This document shows, in pieces, positions 44,614 through 55,959 of a stretch of 64,000 nucleotides of DNA. Source of the stretch: Dallia pectoralis (lineage: Eukaryota; Chordata; Actinopteri; Esociformes; Umbridae); the NCBI GenBank assembly GCA_029465975.1, contig CM055755.1, positions 8,496,427-8,560,426 of the forward strand. Direction: 5' to 3'. The notes under the pieces are model-generated. The model was not told the DNA's origin. It made no database searches and saw only the letters and a program-made list of their open reading frames with translations. Both the position numbers and the translations under genes were made by a program. Numbering within the stretch: position 1 is the first letter of the stretch; each line of letters begins with the position of its first letter.

Positions 44614-46675
44614 ACAGTGGTGGGTTCTGTAGTGGGGCGGATGCAGGCCCGCTCACTCCGTTTCTGAGGTGTTTTCCCCGTCCCCAGGTAGGTTAATGAC
44701 CAAGACTGCAGCTTTACCAGCGTGGCCCTCTGAGATGCCCTCTGACCCCTGTCTCTCCATACAGACAGCTGCCCACCCCGGGCTGAGGTCCCGCCAACCA
44801 GAGTCACTCCACTAACACGGCTTACACCAACCAGGCTGGTGGAGACAGCGAGAGGAAGACCAAGATGAAGGGAGAAACAAGCCGACGGGACTGAGAGAAA
44901 TGGGAGGGGGCGAAGGGAGGTATTGTAGTTCACACTCAGAACCGGGAATCCGTCTGATCTGCCATTTCCGGCACATCCGCTCAGTCGCTTTTTCAATTTA
45001 GCAGATTTGCTGCTCTGTGTCTCCCGAGCGAGGCGGACGAGGTATGAAATTAATCTTTATCCACTTTTTGTGGCGTTACCTCCAAATGCACAATGTCTGC
45101 CGGTAATTAGCCGCGACGCTTCGTTCCAGAGCTCCGACGGGCGCCTCGGCGTGCCAACTTTTCGCCTTTTGTTCTCTGCGCACACAATTGCCGCCCACTC
45201 CGGCCGTGCGGTTCTCGGCGCTCTCCCGCCCTAACACCCACACAGGACGTTACACAATTCCCTCCGAATGTGCAGCGCTTTAAAAAACCCATTACTTAGA
45301 ACCCGTTTTGTTCGACACAATTAAAAGAACACCCCTTCATTTTATTTGGCGCAGCGACGCCACGTTCTTTGGCCTTGGCTTGGAGTCGGCGGAGCCGGAT
45401 CAGTCCACATCAAATTCACGGGGATTTGTTTACATGGGCTTAGTTTGGGTTTCCGTTTGAAAGCATTCAACGTGTCAGCCTCCTCTCATTGGCCCAGCTT
45501 GATCCAAATCAGTTGCTAACTTTAAATCGAGATCAATCAACGGCAGATCCCGGCAAAGAACAACGGCACGCTGAACCAGCAAATCATCTGGATACTGTTT
45601 AAAGGCCAATACTGAAAACACAGATCATTAATAGGAATGTAACTATCAAAGATTGCTGACCTACTAGAGAGAAAACGGGTCTAGCTTACACACAGAATAA
45701 AAGATGTGCTATTCACTGTGAGTTATCCAAACAAATTACAGTGTGAACGGCAGACATGTTTTCACGCCGACAGGACAGTAGGGTTGAGAGGAAGATCAAC
45801 ACAAGCTAGCCACAAGTTGTCATAATGCATGCACACGACAAAGTGCTGAGAAAGTGCAGCGTGAGCTAACACGCCATGCAGTGCATTTTCTCAAATTTGA
45901 CTCAACCGTGCAGAATTCTAGATATTTTCTATTTCATTTATAATGGCCAAGGACACAAACAACGTTGATTTTTTGGGGGGTTCAGTTTTAGGGATGTTTG
46001 CACATCTGAAAAAATTGGATTAAAGAATATACATACTTTTTTATTTATGCAAAATGCACATCAAACCACAGACGAAATAGGAAGGCATTGAGCAAACACC
46101 AGTGCCTTTAAACACACAGACGTAGTTCTCTGTCGCCATGAGCCAATGTGACCTTCTGGTACAGCTACATAAAACCAGCCGATCAAGAAACAAGCGCTTG
46201 CCAAACCTGAACCTGTGGTCAAGTGGATCTGTAGAGCGGCTTTAGGTGAGTTTCTGTTAACGTCTTAAGACTTAACGTCGTGTTGTAGCAGAGCCCACAT
46301 CGGCAACCCTGAATGCGTAACACTAATTACTCCACAATCTGTTTAATAGCCACAATTAACCAGAAACCCTGGGCTTCATTTTCCGCTGACTTGTTGAATT
46401 GGCAGTAATGCTGCTGACTCCCAGTAACAGTGAGTCAACACGGTGATAATGAGCGTGTTAGATATGACTGCCTGTGCATATTAATCTTTCAACGGATTTC
46501 AATCAGGCACTCTAAAGGGCTCCTATTTAATCAACTGCATTTAGAAAACAACCAACTCCTGAGGCGATTCCAGGTCAATATATTATTTTAATGAATAATG
46601 CATTATGGACATAATTGCTTATGCTGAAGTGATGATACTTGCTTTTGTTCATCATCACCGCTGAACCACACGGAC
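44614..46675 (-). other. rsrc1 intron, unique, with CpG-rich and TAAT-rich parts
   Basis: 45090-45240 is CpG-dense (gccgcgacgcttcg, gggcgcctcggcg). 46310-46640 is repeat-free with many ATTA/TAAT cores (cactaattactcc, cacaattaacc, tattaatctttc). Both are candidate regulatory DNA. No exon-like frame was found. Confidence 0.4.
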
Positions 46676-46828
46676 GTATGAGGCGATGAACAGTATTTAG
46701 TGAACTCTATAGAGTGGAACAAACGTGAGGCGGTGAACAGTATTTAGTGAACTCTATAGAGTGGAACAAACGTGAGGCGAGGAACAGTATTTAGTAAACT
46801 CTATAGAGTGGAACAAACGTGAGGCGAT
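46676..46828. repeat. 47-bp minisatellite, left part (split by an L2 insertion)
   Basis: Three units of gaggcgatgaacagtattta then gtgaactctatagagtggaa and caaacgt, plus the start of a fourth (gaggcga). The fourth unit is broken off at the LINE tail, and the array resumes at about 48227 after the LINE. Confidence 0.95.
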
Positions 46829-48226
46829 TACATTACATTTACATTACATTTTGCGCATTTAGCAGACGCTCTTATCCAGAGCGACATACAATAAGTGCAG
46901 GCATTTCACATATAGCTAAAACACACATCAAAAAGGCAATAAGTACATTGTTCCTGGGTGGGTGCAGGGGGAAGTGCTAGAGATAGAAGGGGTGCTAGGA
47001 GAGGAGGAATGGGTGATAATCGTAGAAGAATGATTCGGTAGTGAAGTTTCGAACAGGCGAGAGTTGTGGAGCTCCATTCATGGAGCTACTGGAGGTACAG
47101 TTTGAAGAGGAATGTTTTTAGACGTTTTTTGAAGATTGGTAGAGAGTCCGATGATCTGATCTCCAGAGTGGAGTTGTTCCACCATTGCGGGGCAAGCACG
47201 GAGAACTATTTAGACTGAGCAGATCGGGAGTTGCCCTCCCGTAGGGATGGCACTACCAAGAGACCTGAGGTGGCAGAACAAAGTGCACGCGTGGGTGTGT
47301 ACGGCCTGATTAGTGACTGGATGTAGGAGGGAGCGGTTCCTCTTGCTGCCCCATAGACTAGCACCATGGTTTTGTAGTGGATGCGTGCTTCGACCGGGAG
47401 CCAGTGTAGTGTGCGGAACAGCTGAGTGACGTGGGAGAACTTTGGTAGATTGAAGATCAGGCGGGCTGCTGCATTTTGAATGAGTTGCAGGGGTTTGATG
47501 GCGCACACTGGGAGACCAGCCAGAAGTGAGTTGCAGTAGTCGAGACGGGAGATGATAAGTGCCTGGATCAGCACTTGTGCGGCTTCCTGCGTAAGATACG
47601 GCCTTACTTTCCGAATGTTGTAGAGCATGTACCTGCAAGACAGGGACACCACCTTGATGTGTGCAGAAAATGAGAGGGAGTTGTCAAGGGTCACGCCAAG
47701 GTTTTTCCCACATTGGGTGGCAGGGACTGTGACGTTGTCCACCGTAATGGACAGATCCTGGAGCGGGCAGGCTCTTCCTTTGAAGAAGAGCAGTTCAGTT
47801 TTACCTAGGTTGAGTTTCAGATGGTGTGCAGACAGCCAGGCCGAGATGTCAGTCAGACATGCAGAGATACGGGATGCTACCTGGGTTTCAGACTGTGGGA
47901 ATGAGAAAAATAGTTGGGTATCATCTGCATAGCAGTGATAGGAGAGGCCATGTGAGGATATGACAGAGCCAAGAGACCGGGTGTATAAGGAGAAAGGGAG
48001 AGGGCCTAGGACCGATCCTTGGGGGACCCCAGTGACCAGGGGCTGCATGTTCGACGGCGAGCCTCGCCACACCACCTGGTAAAAACGGTCTGACAAGTAC
48101 GAGGAAAACCAGGAATGCACCGCTCCTGAGATCCCCAGGTCAGAGAGGGTGGAGAGCAGGATCTGATGGTTTACTGTGTCGAAGGCAGCAGATAGGTCTA
48201 GTAGAATGAGAACAGAGGAGAGGTGC
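46829..48226 (-). mobile_element. 5'-truncated L2-clade LINE with UnaL2-type 3' tail
   Basis: The 1.4-kb insert interrupts a minisatellite. On the minus strand it starts inside the reverse transcriptase gene and ends with a short tail of TGTAA/ATGTAA repeats (46829-46855). Just before the tail is the hairpin cgctct-GGATA-agagcg (46883-46867), the loop known from eel UnaL2 3' ends recognised by its own reverse transcriptase. No clear target duplication is present (at most the 2 bp at), as usual for L2/CR1 insertions. The 5' end was lost, as happens with incomplete reverse transcription. Confidence 0.92.
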
Positions 48227-48228
48227 AT
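47086..48228 (-). pseudogene. L2 LINE reverse transcriptase, 5'-truncated with one nonsense codon
   Basis: The open part reads from the insertion edge (48228) for 340 codons. Motif A LDLSAAFDT is at residues 10-18, motif B GVPQGSVLGP at 67-76 and catalytic CYADDTQ at 99-105. It ends with EGNSRSAQSK and a TAG at 47208-47206. Past that single stop, the same frame continues with FSVLAPQWWNNS and then PIFKKRLKTFLFKLYL to a natural-looking stop at 47088-47086. The normal L2 C-terminus is thus intact except for one premature stop. The first Met belongs to the truncated body and is not the original start. The endonuclease domain is missing. Dead on arrival but young enough to keep its frame. Confidence 0.9.
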
Positions 48229-48338
48229 GAACAGTATTTAGAGGAGGCGATGAACAGTATTCAGTGAACTCTATAGAGTGGAACAAACGTGAGGCGATGA
48301 ACAGTATTTAGTGAACTCTATAGAGTGGAACAAACGTG
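48227..48338. repeat. 47-bp minisatellite, right part
   Basis: Continuation of the array at 46676-46828. It has a broken first unit (atgaacagtatttag then aggaggcgatgaac, an internal deletion), then two full units. It ends at aacgtg, shortly before the hAT element. Confidence 0.93.
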
Positions 48339-48515
48339 TTTCACGAGACAATCAGTTCTTTCGGTCAGGTACAGAGTAGGGATGCACCGAAATGAAAATT
48401 CTTGGCCGAAACCGAAAACCGAAAAAGAGGAAACCAAGACCGAAAACCGAAAACCGAAACACCGAAATAAATTATGCCAATTATTAGTACCATTGCATAT
48501 ATGGATATGAGGCAC

Positions 48516-49166
48516 CAAGGGCGTAGGTTTGGTCTCAGCTTTGGTGGGGACATCTCCCCCCCCCCCCTCCGGCAAGTGAACTTTTACTGAGAATAATGTG
48601 ATTATTTTTGCGTTTAGTTGAGACAATAGCCTGTTGCTTTTATACTACACTAAAGTTTAACTAGCATAGGCCTATCCATGTGCAGACAAAAATCATTATG
48701 TAGTACCTGGCGTTCAACTTTTAGATGGTAATGCTGTTTGTCAGATTCAATATATTGTAGCGACCCTGGTGGTGCCACTACTCCGCCCCTACTAATGGGA
48801 TATCCCAAATAGGCCACATTACATAAGCAAAATATACACAGGAAACATTTCCACTGTTTATTGTGACTGCAAGATTCTAACATATGGGGTATGTATTAAC
48901 AGAAAGCACTGGTAACTTTACCGTTGTCTTCAATCACTATCCTGTGTACTTATAGCGTGTCAGATAACTCCCCTCCCCTAGGTTTTTTAGCCAATCAAAT
49001 TACGGCGTTTCTAGTACCGTCCCCCTGGCTCTGCGGTCGGAATTGACCCAAATCGCTTCACAAACTCATAACGGAGTTCGCTAAAATATTAGTGGGGACA
49101 ATTTAGTCATGTTAAAATGTTGTTGGGGACATGTCCCCAGCGTCCCCCCCTAAACCTACGCCCATG
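48516..49166. mobile_element. Nested 651-bp nonautonomous hAT-like element
   Basis: The ends caagggcgtaggttt and, inverted, catgggcgtaggttt give 15-bp near-perfect TIRs. The next bases (ttggtggggaca and ggggacatgtcccc) are also inversely similar. It is flanked by the exact 8-bp duplication tgaggcac (48508-48515, 49167-49174). No transposase is visible. The insertion is later than that of the surrounding hAT. Confidence 0.92.
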
Positions 49167-49174
49167 TGAGGCAC

Positions 49175-49460
49175 TTTCTTGCAGGATTTCACTGAACATA
49201 TCAGACAACGAGGGTGCATGCCCCTCATCTAGTGCAGAGAGACGAGTCTTTTTTTCTGCGCTCTGATCTCCGTGCCCTACTGCTCGGTGCGCTATTGCTC
49301 CGTCTCCACGCGGGTTCTCCGCATCCATCGCCGCCTGGATCATTTCTCGTGCGCGCTGCTTTATTTCTGCATCCAAGTAATGGTCTTTATAACGCGGATC
49401 AAGTACAGTCGCGATGAAGTGCAGAGGATCCGAATAGATCACAACATATTTCGCCCGTAT
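49175..49460 (-). pseudogene. hAT transposase fragment (ATVLDPRYKD region)
   Basis: The minus-strand frame reads LHFIATVLDPRYKDHYLDAE followed by a charged stretch and LSDMFSEIL. LDPRYK is the hallmark of the hAT superfamily shortly before the C-terminal dimerisation domain. The reading is cut at its 3' side by the nested element and has no N-terminal zinc finger or RNase-H core. It is a fossil fragment of the outer transposon. Confidence 0.8.
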
Positions 49461-49560
49461 TGTTTCGGTGATAAAAGTATTTCGGGCCATTTTTTTTTTT
49501 GGGCCATTTTCGGCCGAAAATTTTCGGTGGCCGAATATTCGGTGCATCCCTAGTACAGAG

Positions 49561-49881
49561 GGTTGGGATCTCCAACTGCACCTCACGCTTCAAGTGAGAG
49601 ATACGGACGCACACGTGTAACCCCACGCCGCCGTCCCCCTGCACCCCGCGCCCCATCCCCACACCCCCGTCTCCCCCATACCCCGTCCCCCTGGCTGGCC
49701 CCTATCGATCTCCCTCTAAGCTCCTGAATAACAATTGTCCCTCCAAAAAAGGCCCAACAGAGCCACAAACGGCCCTAAACCCTAATAATTACATAGTGCT
49801 GAAAGGAAATCATTGATCAACGGCATTATGGGAAATAACGCGGAACCCCAACCTACACCCCCACACCCGACCCTTCCCCCC

Positions 49882-49915
<34 letters not shown>

Positions 49916-50050
49916 TGGATCAAAGTGAATGAAGTGGCTTAACGGGGATCTCATGGGGGCTCTGCTGGGGGTAGGTGGGATTATCACCCCTGGACAGACG
50001 CTAACACACACACACACACACACGGACAGGCGTGTATGAATACAGTAGAT

Positions 50051-50083
<33 letters not shown>

Positions 50084-50962
50084 AGGGGCCAGGTTGTAGC
50101 AGGTGTGTGTCGCAGGTTGTTATTTATTAGGATAATCACAGTCCAAGTTAAGCCTCTCTGATAGGTTCCCATTACGCACGGCAAACTGCATCCAGATATC
50201 ACCCTGGGAGTGCTGATCTACGACCAGTTTCGTCTCTCAGGGCACGACGAAGAGGATTATACGGCCAGATCCTGGGTCAGCATTCCGACTGTATGAGATG
50301 CTTGTGGATATGGGCCAGGAGCCGGTTTAGACACAGCAGCATTAAGTGACGCCACACACACCAGACCCAGTCACCATAACCCTGACTGTGCACAGAACCA
50401 CTAAGAGGACCAGGAAACCCTCCGTGAATAAACCTATAATGGCCAATCTAGGACTGTCATCACAGGCACCATGTACCGACCCCTGGGCAGGCAGCCACGT
50501 CAGGGACAGGTCCTGGATCAGCTCTCACATATTCCCCCTCACACATGCTGTTGACGCCCAGGGTCCTTCTGTCTACCACAGACCTGTTGTCCAATGGGCA
50601 TGAATAAAGGAGCAGGGGCCCCTGCTGGCTGATTTGACCCCAGATTGGTGCCCTGAGACCCCCCCTAAATCTGCCTCTCCGGTCCCATAGGACCCTCTCC
50701 CCTGTTGGCAGGGGACCGCTTCATGCCTAATTAACGGTCCCAAGGCTGCCCGCAGCAAACACACAACCACCTGAGATCAGAACCAGACAGGTGTGTGTGT
50801 GTGTGTGCGTGAGTGTGTGTGTGAGAGAGAGTCAAAAGACAGAAAGGCATTAGCAGTTGTTAAGGTCTTAAGAGCACTACTAAAAAATAACAACCTAGAA
50901 CCGCAAGTGAGCCGTTAAAGCAAACAACGGGTAAATACGAGATCCGTGTCCAGAACCACACC
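49561..50962 (-). other. rsrc1 intron with three CA runs
   Basis: C-rich sequence at 49620-49690, (CA)n at 49883-49913, 50003-50023 and 50052-50083, and (GT) near 50792-50822. The remaining DNA is unique with no recognised gene. Confidence 0.55.
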
Positions 50963-51170
50963 GGAAGAGAGAGACTGGAAGAGAGACTGGAAGAGAGACT
51001 GGAAGAGAGACTGAAAGAGAGACTGGAAGAGAGACTGGAAGAGAGACTGGAAGAGAGACTGGAAGAGAGACTGAAAGAGAGACTGAAAGAGAGACTGAAA
51101 GAGAGACTGAAAGAGAGACTGGAAGAGAGACTGGAAGAGAGACTGGAAGAGAGACTGGAAGAGAGACTGA
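50963..51170. repeat. 12-bp minisatellite (gaagagagactg), 17 copies
   Basis: A purine-rich array with the single variant gaaagagagactg/ggaagagagactg grouped in runs. As 12 is a multiple of 3 it gives SLFQSLFQ-type pseudo-proteins on the minus strand. Confidence 0.96.
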
Positions 51171-51821
51171 CAAATCATTAGCCTGTCAAATCATTTGAGG
51201 ATATTTTTCAACAGAGGTAAAGGTCAACAATGTAATGATAGGTAGAAAGTACTAGAAATGTGTAATGTATTTGGCCATGCAAAGCAGGCCCGGCGTTCCG
51301 ATAGCCCGGCGTTCCGATACCCCGGCGATCCTTTTGTATCAACAAAGTTACAAAACTACATATGTACTTATATTGTACATCCAAATCTACTTACCAGCAA
51401 ATCCCTGGCTTACATTTAAGTGACATAAGCGTTGGATATTGAGTGAATGGGTTTAAACTGGCATTGTTCAAACTGAGGGTTTCTGGGGGAATTTACAGGA
51501 ATTTGTTGGCCCACTGTTTTGTCATCAGGAGAAGAAATTGAGGACAAAAAAATAAAGTAGTTTTGTTGGAGAGAAGGGTGGGAAAGGGGAGATGAGGGGG
51601 GGGCTGAGATGATTCTGAGGCCTGATAATCTAAAACGTTGAGCGATTCTAACCAATAATAAGAAGGCAACATTGAATACGCCTGTGTTGAAGAGATAAAG
51701 AAAAGGTTTGAGACAGATGAACGATGGAAGCCTTCTATGAAACAGAGAATGGGAGGAGGGAGATTACAACACAATAATATATATATCTATCTTCCCTCAG
51801 ATACCAAAATGTCTCACTTGC

Positions 51822-51857
<36 letters not shown>

Positions 51858-53950
51858 CTGTCTTTCTCTCACTCTTTCTCTCTCTGTCTGTCTTTCTCTC
51901 CCTCTCCCTCCCCTCTCCAGCCATCCCATTTGTACTCGGCCAAACTCACAGCGACTCATCAAAGGGACTGGTAGAGTCGCAGGCATCAGGCCCAAGTGAA
52001 GATGTTTACAAGGCGAGGGCAGAGAGACGAAGAGGAGAAAGAGAGAAAAGGACGTCGAAATCCTGCCGTAATTCCCCCGGCTGTAATCCACGCGGATTTA
52101 ATGTGTGGAGATTATATATTTATCATGGATGTTGTGTGTGCCGTGTGTGAGTGCCTGACTCAGGAGTAAAGCCAGGCAGTATTATTTCAAGGACCAGGGA
52201 TTTAAAGCCCTACTGTCTCCTTCCTTCTCAGTTGGTTACAACCACATGTGTCGGCCAATTCACCACAACAATTCAAGTGACACTGCGATTCACCAGCTTT
52301 ATTTGATTATTCCCGAACAGGAGCCCCATTAAGCTGAGCCCCGCCCCTCGACCCCCCCCATAAAGCTGGGCCCGCCCCTCTATCCCCCCCATTAAACTGG
52401 GTCCGCCCCTCCCTCCCCATTAAACAGGACACGCCTCTATCCCCCCATATTAAACTGGGCCCCTCCTCTCTCTCATCTCCAACTCTTCATCTGCTCTCTA
52501 ATTCCCTATCAAAGTCCCTCTGCATTTCTCTGTTTGACGCAGGCAAATGCAGAGTGTGGATGGCCTTTCTATTGTCCTGTTCTAGTCTACAGGGATATCT
52601 GCAGGCTCTGGATCTGTGTTTACAAAGTCTCCCATAACATCTTCACAGACTTTACAGAAAGTTAACCTGATGCTAGATCAGCCCTCCTACTCTGAGCAGA
52701 TTGAATAACGTAGAGACTGGAATGTCTTCACGCCTCCTCTACAAACTGCGTACACCTGCTCTATTCTCGAACAGACACAGAAATAGGCAGAAAAAAGCTG
52801 AATGAATCCAATAGTTTCACATCTACTGTCATTTCAAACACCGCTTCAAGAACTAGAGATCTAAAAAATCACTACATAAACACACACATGTCAACACACA
52901 CAACAGTAAAAATAGAAAGTATCACTCAAAAAACAATTGATAATTTAAAAAAACAACAAATTAATTAAAAGAACTGCATCTGTGCAAAATACAGGGTTGG
53001 AATTAATTTCGCACCAAATGGTTGGAATACCAGGAAAAACTTGAACTAAGACAACTCTCACCAAATGTTAAGGAAAACCAGGATAAAACATGACCACTGA
53101 CTTACTCTGACCAAATGGTTCTAAAAACCAAGAAAAACATTTATGTGGTTAAAAAAATGACTGTACCAAAATACATGCTGCCATCCAACTGAAATGGTCT
53201 CACATCACTGTTGTGCCACCATAGTTTTAACCCCATGTTCTTTCCACACATGTGAACACGTTAGCTCAAGTATGAGGCAGCCCTATGTTACATGCATGTT
53301 CCTGTACAGAGACCTGGTTCACTATCAAACATCCAAACCTCTCAGACCACAAAAATCAAGGTTGGAATTCACACACAATACTTACTTAGACATGCACTGA
53401 GCCACACACGCGCGCACGCGTACACGCACACACACGCACACACACACACACCTGCCAGATGTAGTGTGGAAAGAGAGATGGGTTCTATGTAAAGAAATAC
53501 CTGAAGATAGAATATATCTTCAGGTATATTATATAAAAATATAGATCAAATATAGGAGCGTAAAAATATGAGCAAATGATATTGAATTAACATTAATCAT
53601 TCCACTACGATCCATTCTTTCTGTAGCTTGAGAGATGAAAGAGGAACCATGCCCTTCCTGGTATTTATTTCTCCATTAACAGTGGGGGGCGGCCTGCTGG
53701 AACTTCAAGGCCCCTTGATTGGCACAACGGCTAATTAGACAGAAATATGCAACTTAGAGAAAATGGAAGGATTAATTGATGTTTATCTCTCCTCGTCCTA
53801 CACGGAGATTTGTCTGGGAGTGTGGCATGTTTTGGTCGTGCCATCGATCACTGCTAGCGTGGATGTTTATGTCGTCGACAAACCCATGGAACATATTGGA
53901 AGGGTTATTAAGCCAAATCTGGACAGCAAAGTCGGGAGAGAGGCCACGAT
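51171..53950 (-). other. rsrc1 intron, largely unique
   Basis: (CT)n at 51824-51915, a set of four diverged cgcccctc..ccccccattaaactggg units at 52320-52460, small hairpins at 52518-52554 and 53497-53527, and a CA/CG tract at 53405-53452. 53610-53950 is repeat-free with gctaattagacag and ggattaattgatg, a possible conserved element. No gene was seen. Confidence 0.5.
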
Positions 53951-54090
53951 GTGAAGAGATAAGGAGGGAGAGAGAGGTTGGCAGGGAGAACATGGGCGAG
54001 AGAGGGGGACGTAGAGGAAGGCGAAAGAGGAAAAGAGGAGAGAGAGAGGAGAGAGAAGAGATAGATTGGTGGAGAGGTGGGAGCGGAGAG
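53951..54090. repeat. GA-rich purine tract
   Basis: Imperfect gagagag/gaggaag sequence without a fixed period. Confidence 0.85.
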
Positions 54091-54344
54091 AGAGCAGCAG
54101 AACGTATATTAAATATGTTTATTAGAATAAAGCCCAATGTCATCTGTTGTTACGGTCTGGACTTAGACATTAAAGGGGACAGGTGTCTAAATATTTACCC
54201 GACCGGCTAAGTTTATTCCTGTGTTCCGTGTCTTAAAAACATCAATGTAACCACGTTGAAACTAACAACCACATTGAAAGGGAAGTAAATAATTACAAAC
54301 CATTCAGCCAATGTGTACAGAATGTCCCTTGTAGTGCTTCGCCT

Positions 54345-54554
54345 CCCTACCCCCGCCACTACCCCCGCCTCTACCCCCGCCTCTACCCCCGCCTCTACCC
54401 CCGCCTCTACCCCCGCCTCTACCCCCGCCTCTACCCCGCCTCTACCCCCGCCTCTACCCCCGCCTCTACCCCCGCCTCTACCCCCGCCTCTACCCCCGCC
54501 TCTACCCCCGCCTCTACCCCCGCCTCTACCCCCGCCTCTACCCCCCGCCTCTAC
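54345..54554. repeat. 12-bp minisatellite (tctacccccgcc), 17 copies
   Basis: Nearly perfect 12-bp units, with one short (cccc) and one long (cccccc) copy that change the frame. The minus strand, the sense strand of rsrc1, carries GGGGG every 12 bases. Confidence 0.97.
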
Positions 54555-54870
54555 CCACTTTCTTTCCTTCTCCCTACCTCTCTCTCTTTCTCAATCTCTC
54601 GCTCTTATACACACAATACATAGGTAAAAACATGACAGCTGAACTACGCCCAGTGATTAAAACGTTCAACAGATCAGATCGTCAGGAAAAAGAACTACAG
54701 AAAAATGTATTTAAGTGCAGCCCATCGTTCAGATAATCACAACAGTGTTGAAAATTACATTAACATGCCAAAATGCATTAAAAATTATTATTTATGTGTC
54801 ACAAAACGCCGTTTTACAGTTTCACTGGGACCCCGCAGACTGAAGTTGAAAATACAAGGTACACATACAG

Positions 54871-55110
54871 TTTGAATGGGAGTTTGCCCGGGTGCACGAG
54901 CTCGCACACATTTGAATGGGAGTTTGCCCGGGTGCACGAGCTCACACACATTTGAATGGGAGTTTGCCCGGGTGCACGAGCTCACACACATTTGAATGGG
55001 AGTTTGCCCGGGTGCACGAGCTCGCACACATTTGAATGGGAGTTTGCCCGGGTGCACGAGCTCGCACACATTTGAATGGGAGTTTGCCCGGGTGCACGAG
55101 CTCGCACACA
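54871..55110. repeat. 40-bp minisatellite, exactly 6 copies
   Basis: The unit tttgaatgggagtttgcccg then ggtgcacgagctcgcacaca repeats six times. The only visible variation is gctcgc versus gctcac (copies 2 and 3). It contains cccggg, gtgcac and gagctc palindromes. Confidence 0.97.
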
Positions 55111-55271
55111 TTTGTTGGCAATTTGTTGTCACCAGTGAGAATAGCAACACATTAATACAATAATGAGGCAATGGATTCATTAAATGCCTGTATGAAAAGC
55201 TTCCCAGTGCGAGATTCGTGTGGATCTCACTGCATAATCATCATTCAGCCAGCCAGCAAGGGCAAGAAGCA

Positions 55272-55836
55272 TTTCTCCATCTCCCTGTATCTCTTCACTT
55301 CTCCATCTCCCTGTATCTCTGCGCTTCTCCATCTCCCTGTATCTCTTCGCTTCTCCATCTCCCTGTTTCTCTTCACCTCCACCTTCTCCATCTCCCTGTT
55401 TCTCTTCACCTCCACCTTCTCCATCTCCCTGTATCTCTTCGCTTCTCCATCTCCCTGTATCTCTTCACCTCCACTTCTCCATCTCCCTGTTTCTCTTCAC
55501 CTCCACCTTCTCCATCTCCCTGTTTCTCTTCACCTCCACCTTCTCCATCTCCCCGTTTCTCTTCACCTCCACTTCTCCATCTCCCCGTTTCTCTTCACCT
55601 CCACTTCTCCATCTCCCCGTTTCTCTTCACCTCCACTTCTCCATCTCCCCGTTTCTCTTCACCTCCACTTCTCCATCTCCCCGTTTCTCTTCACCTCCAC
55701 TTCTCCATCTCCCCGTTTCTCTTCACCTCCACTTCTCCATCTCCCCGTTTCTCTTCACCTCCACTTCTCCATCTCCCCGTTTCTCTTCACCTCCACTTCT
55801 CCATCTCCCCGTTTCTCTTCACCTCCGCTTCTCCAT
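55272..55836. repeat. Pyrimidine-rich minisatellite, 26-bp to 32-bp units
   Basis: Left part: acttctccatctccctgtat ctcttc (26 bp) mixed with 32-33-bp units containing cacctccac. From about 55540 a uniform 32-bp unit with ccccgtttc takes over, repeated about nine times. The plus strand is almost entirely pyrimidine, so long open frames here are artefacts. Confidence 0.96.
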
Positions 55837-55959
55837 TGGCTCCCTCCATGTTCCTCTGTACCTCACCCTCCAGCTCCACCACCAGCTCTCCTTCCTCTCG
55901 CTCCCGTTCCCTCTTGCCTTCCTCACCTCCCTCGGTGCCAGGGACACCGCAATCACAAA

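Larger units (their letters stand above)
48376..49552 (-). mobile_element. hAT DNA transposon, internally deleted, with a second hAT nested inside
   Basis: The ends tagggatgcaccgaa and its inverse ttcggtgcatccc.ta form the terminal inverted repeats. They are followed by subterminal ccgaaa/ttcgg repeats on both sides. An exact 8-bp target duplication (gtacagag, 48368-48375 and 49553-49560) marks a typical hAT insertion. Of the original gene only about 95 codons remain (49175-49460, minus). The other side of the nested insert has just 132 bp before the TIR, so the element was already a nonautonomous derivative. Confidence 0.92.

Noticed and set aside
46141..46250. tRNA-like or SINE head
   Set aside because: No A/B box pair or cloverleaf could be fitted.
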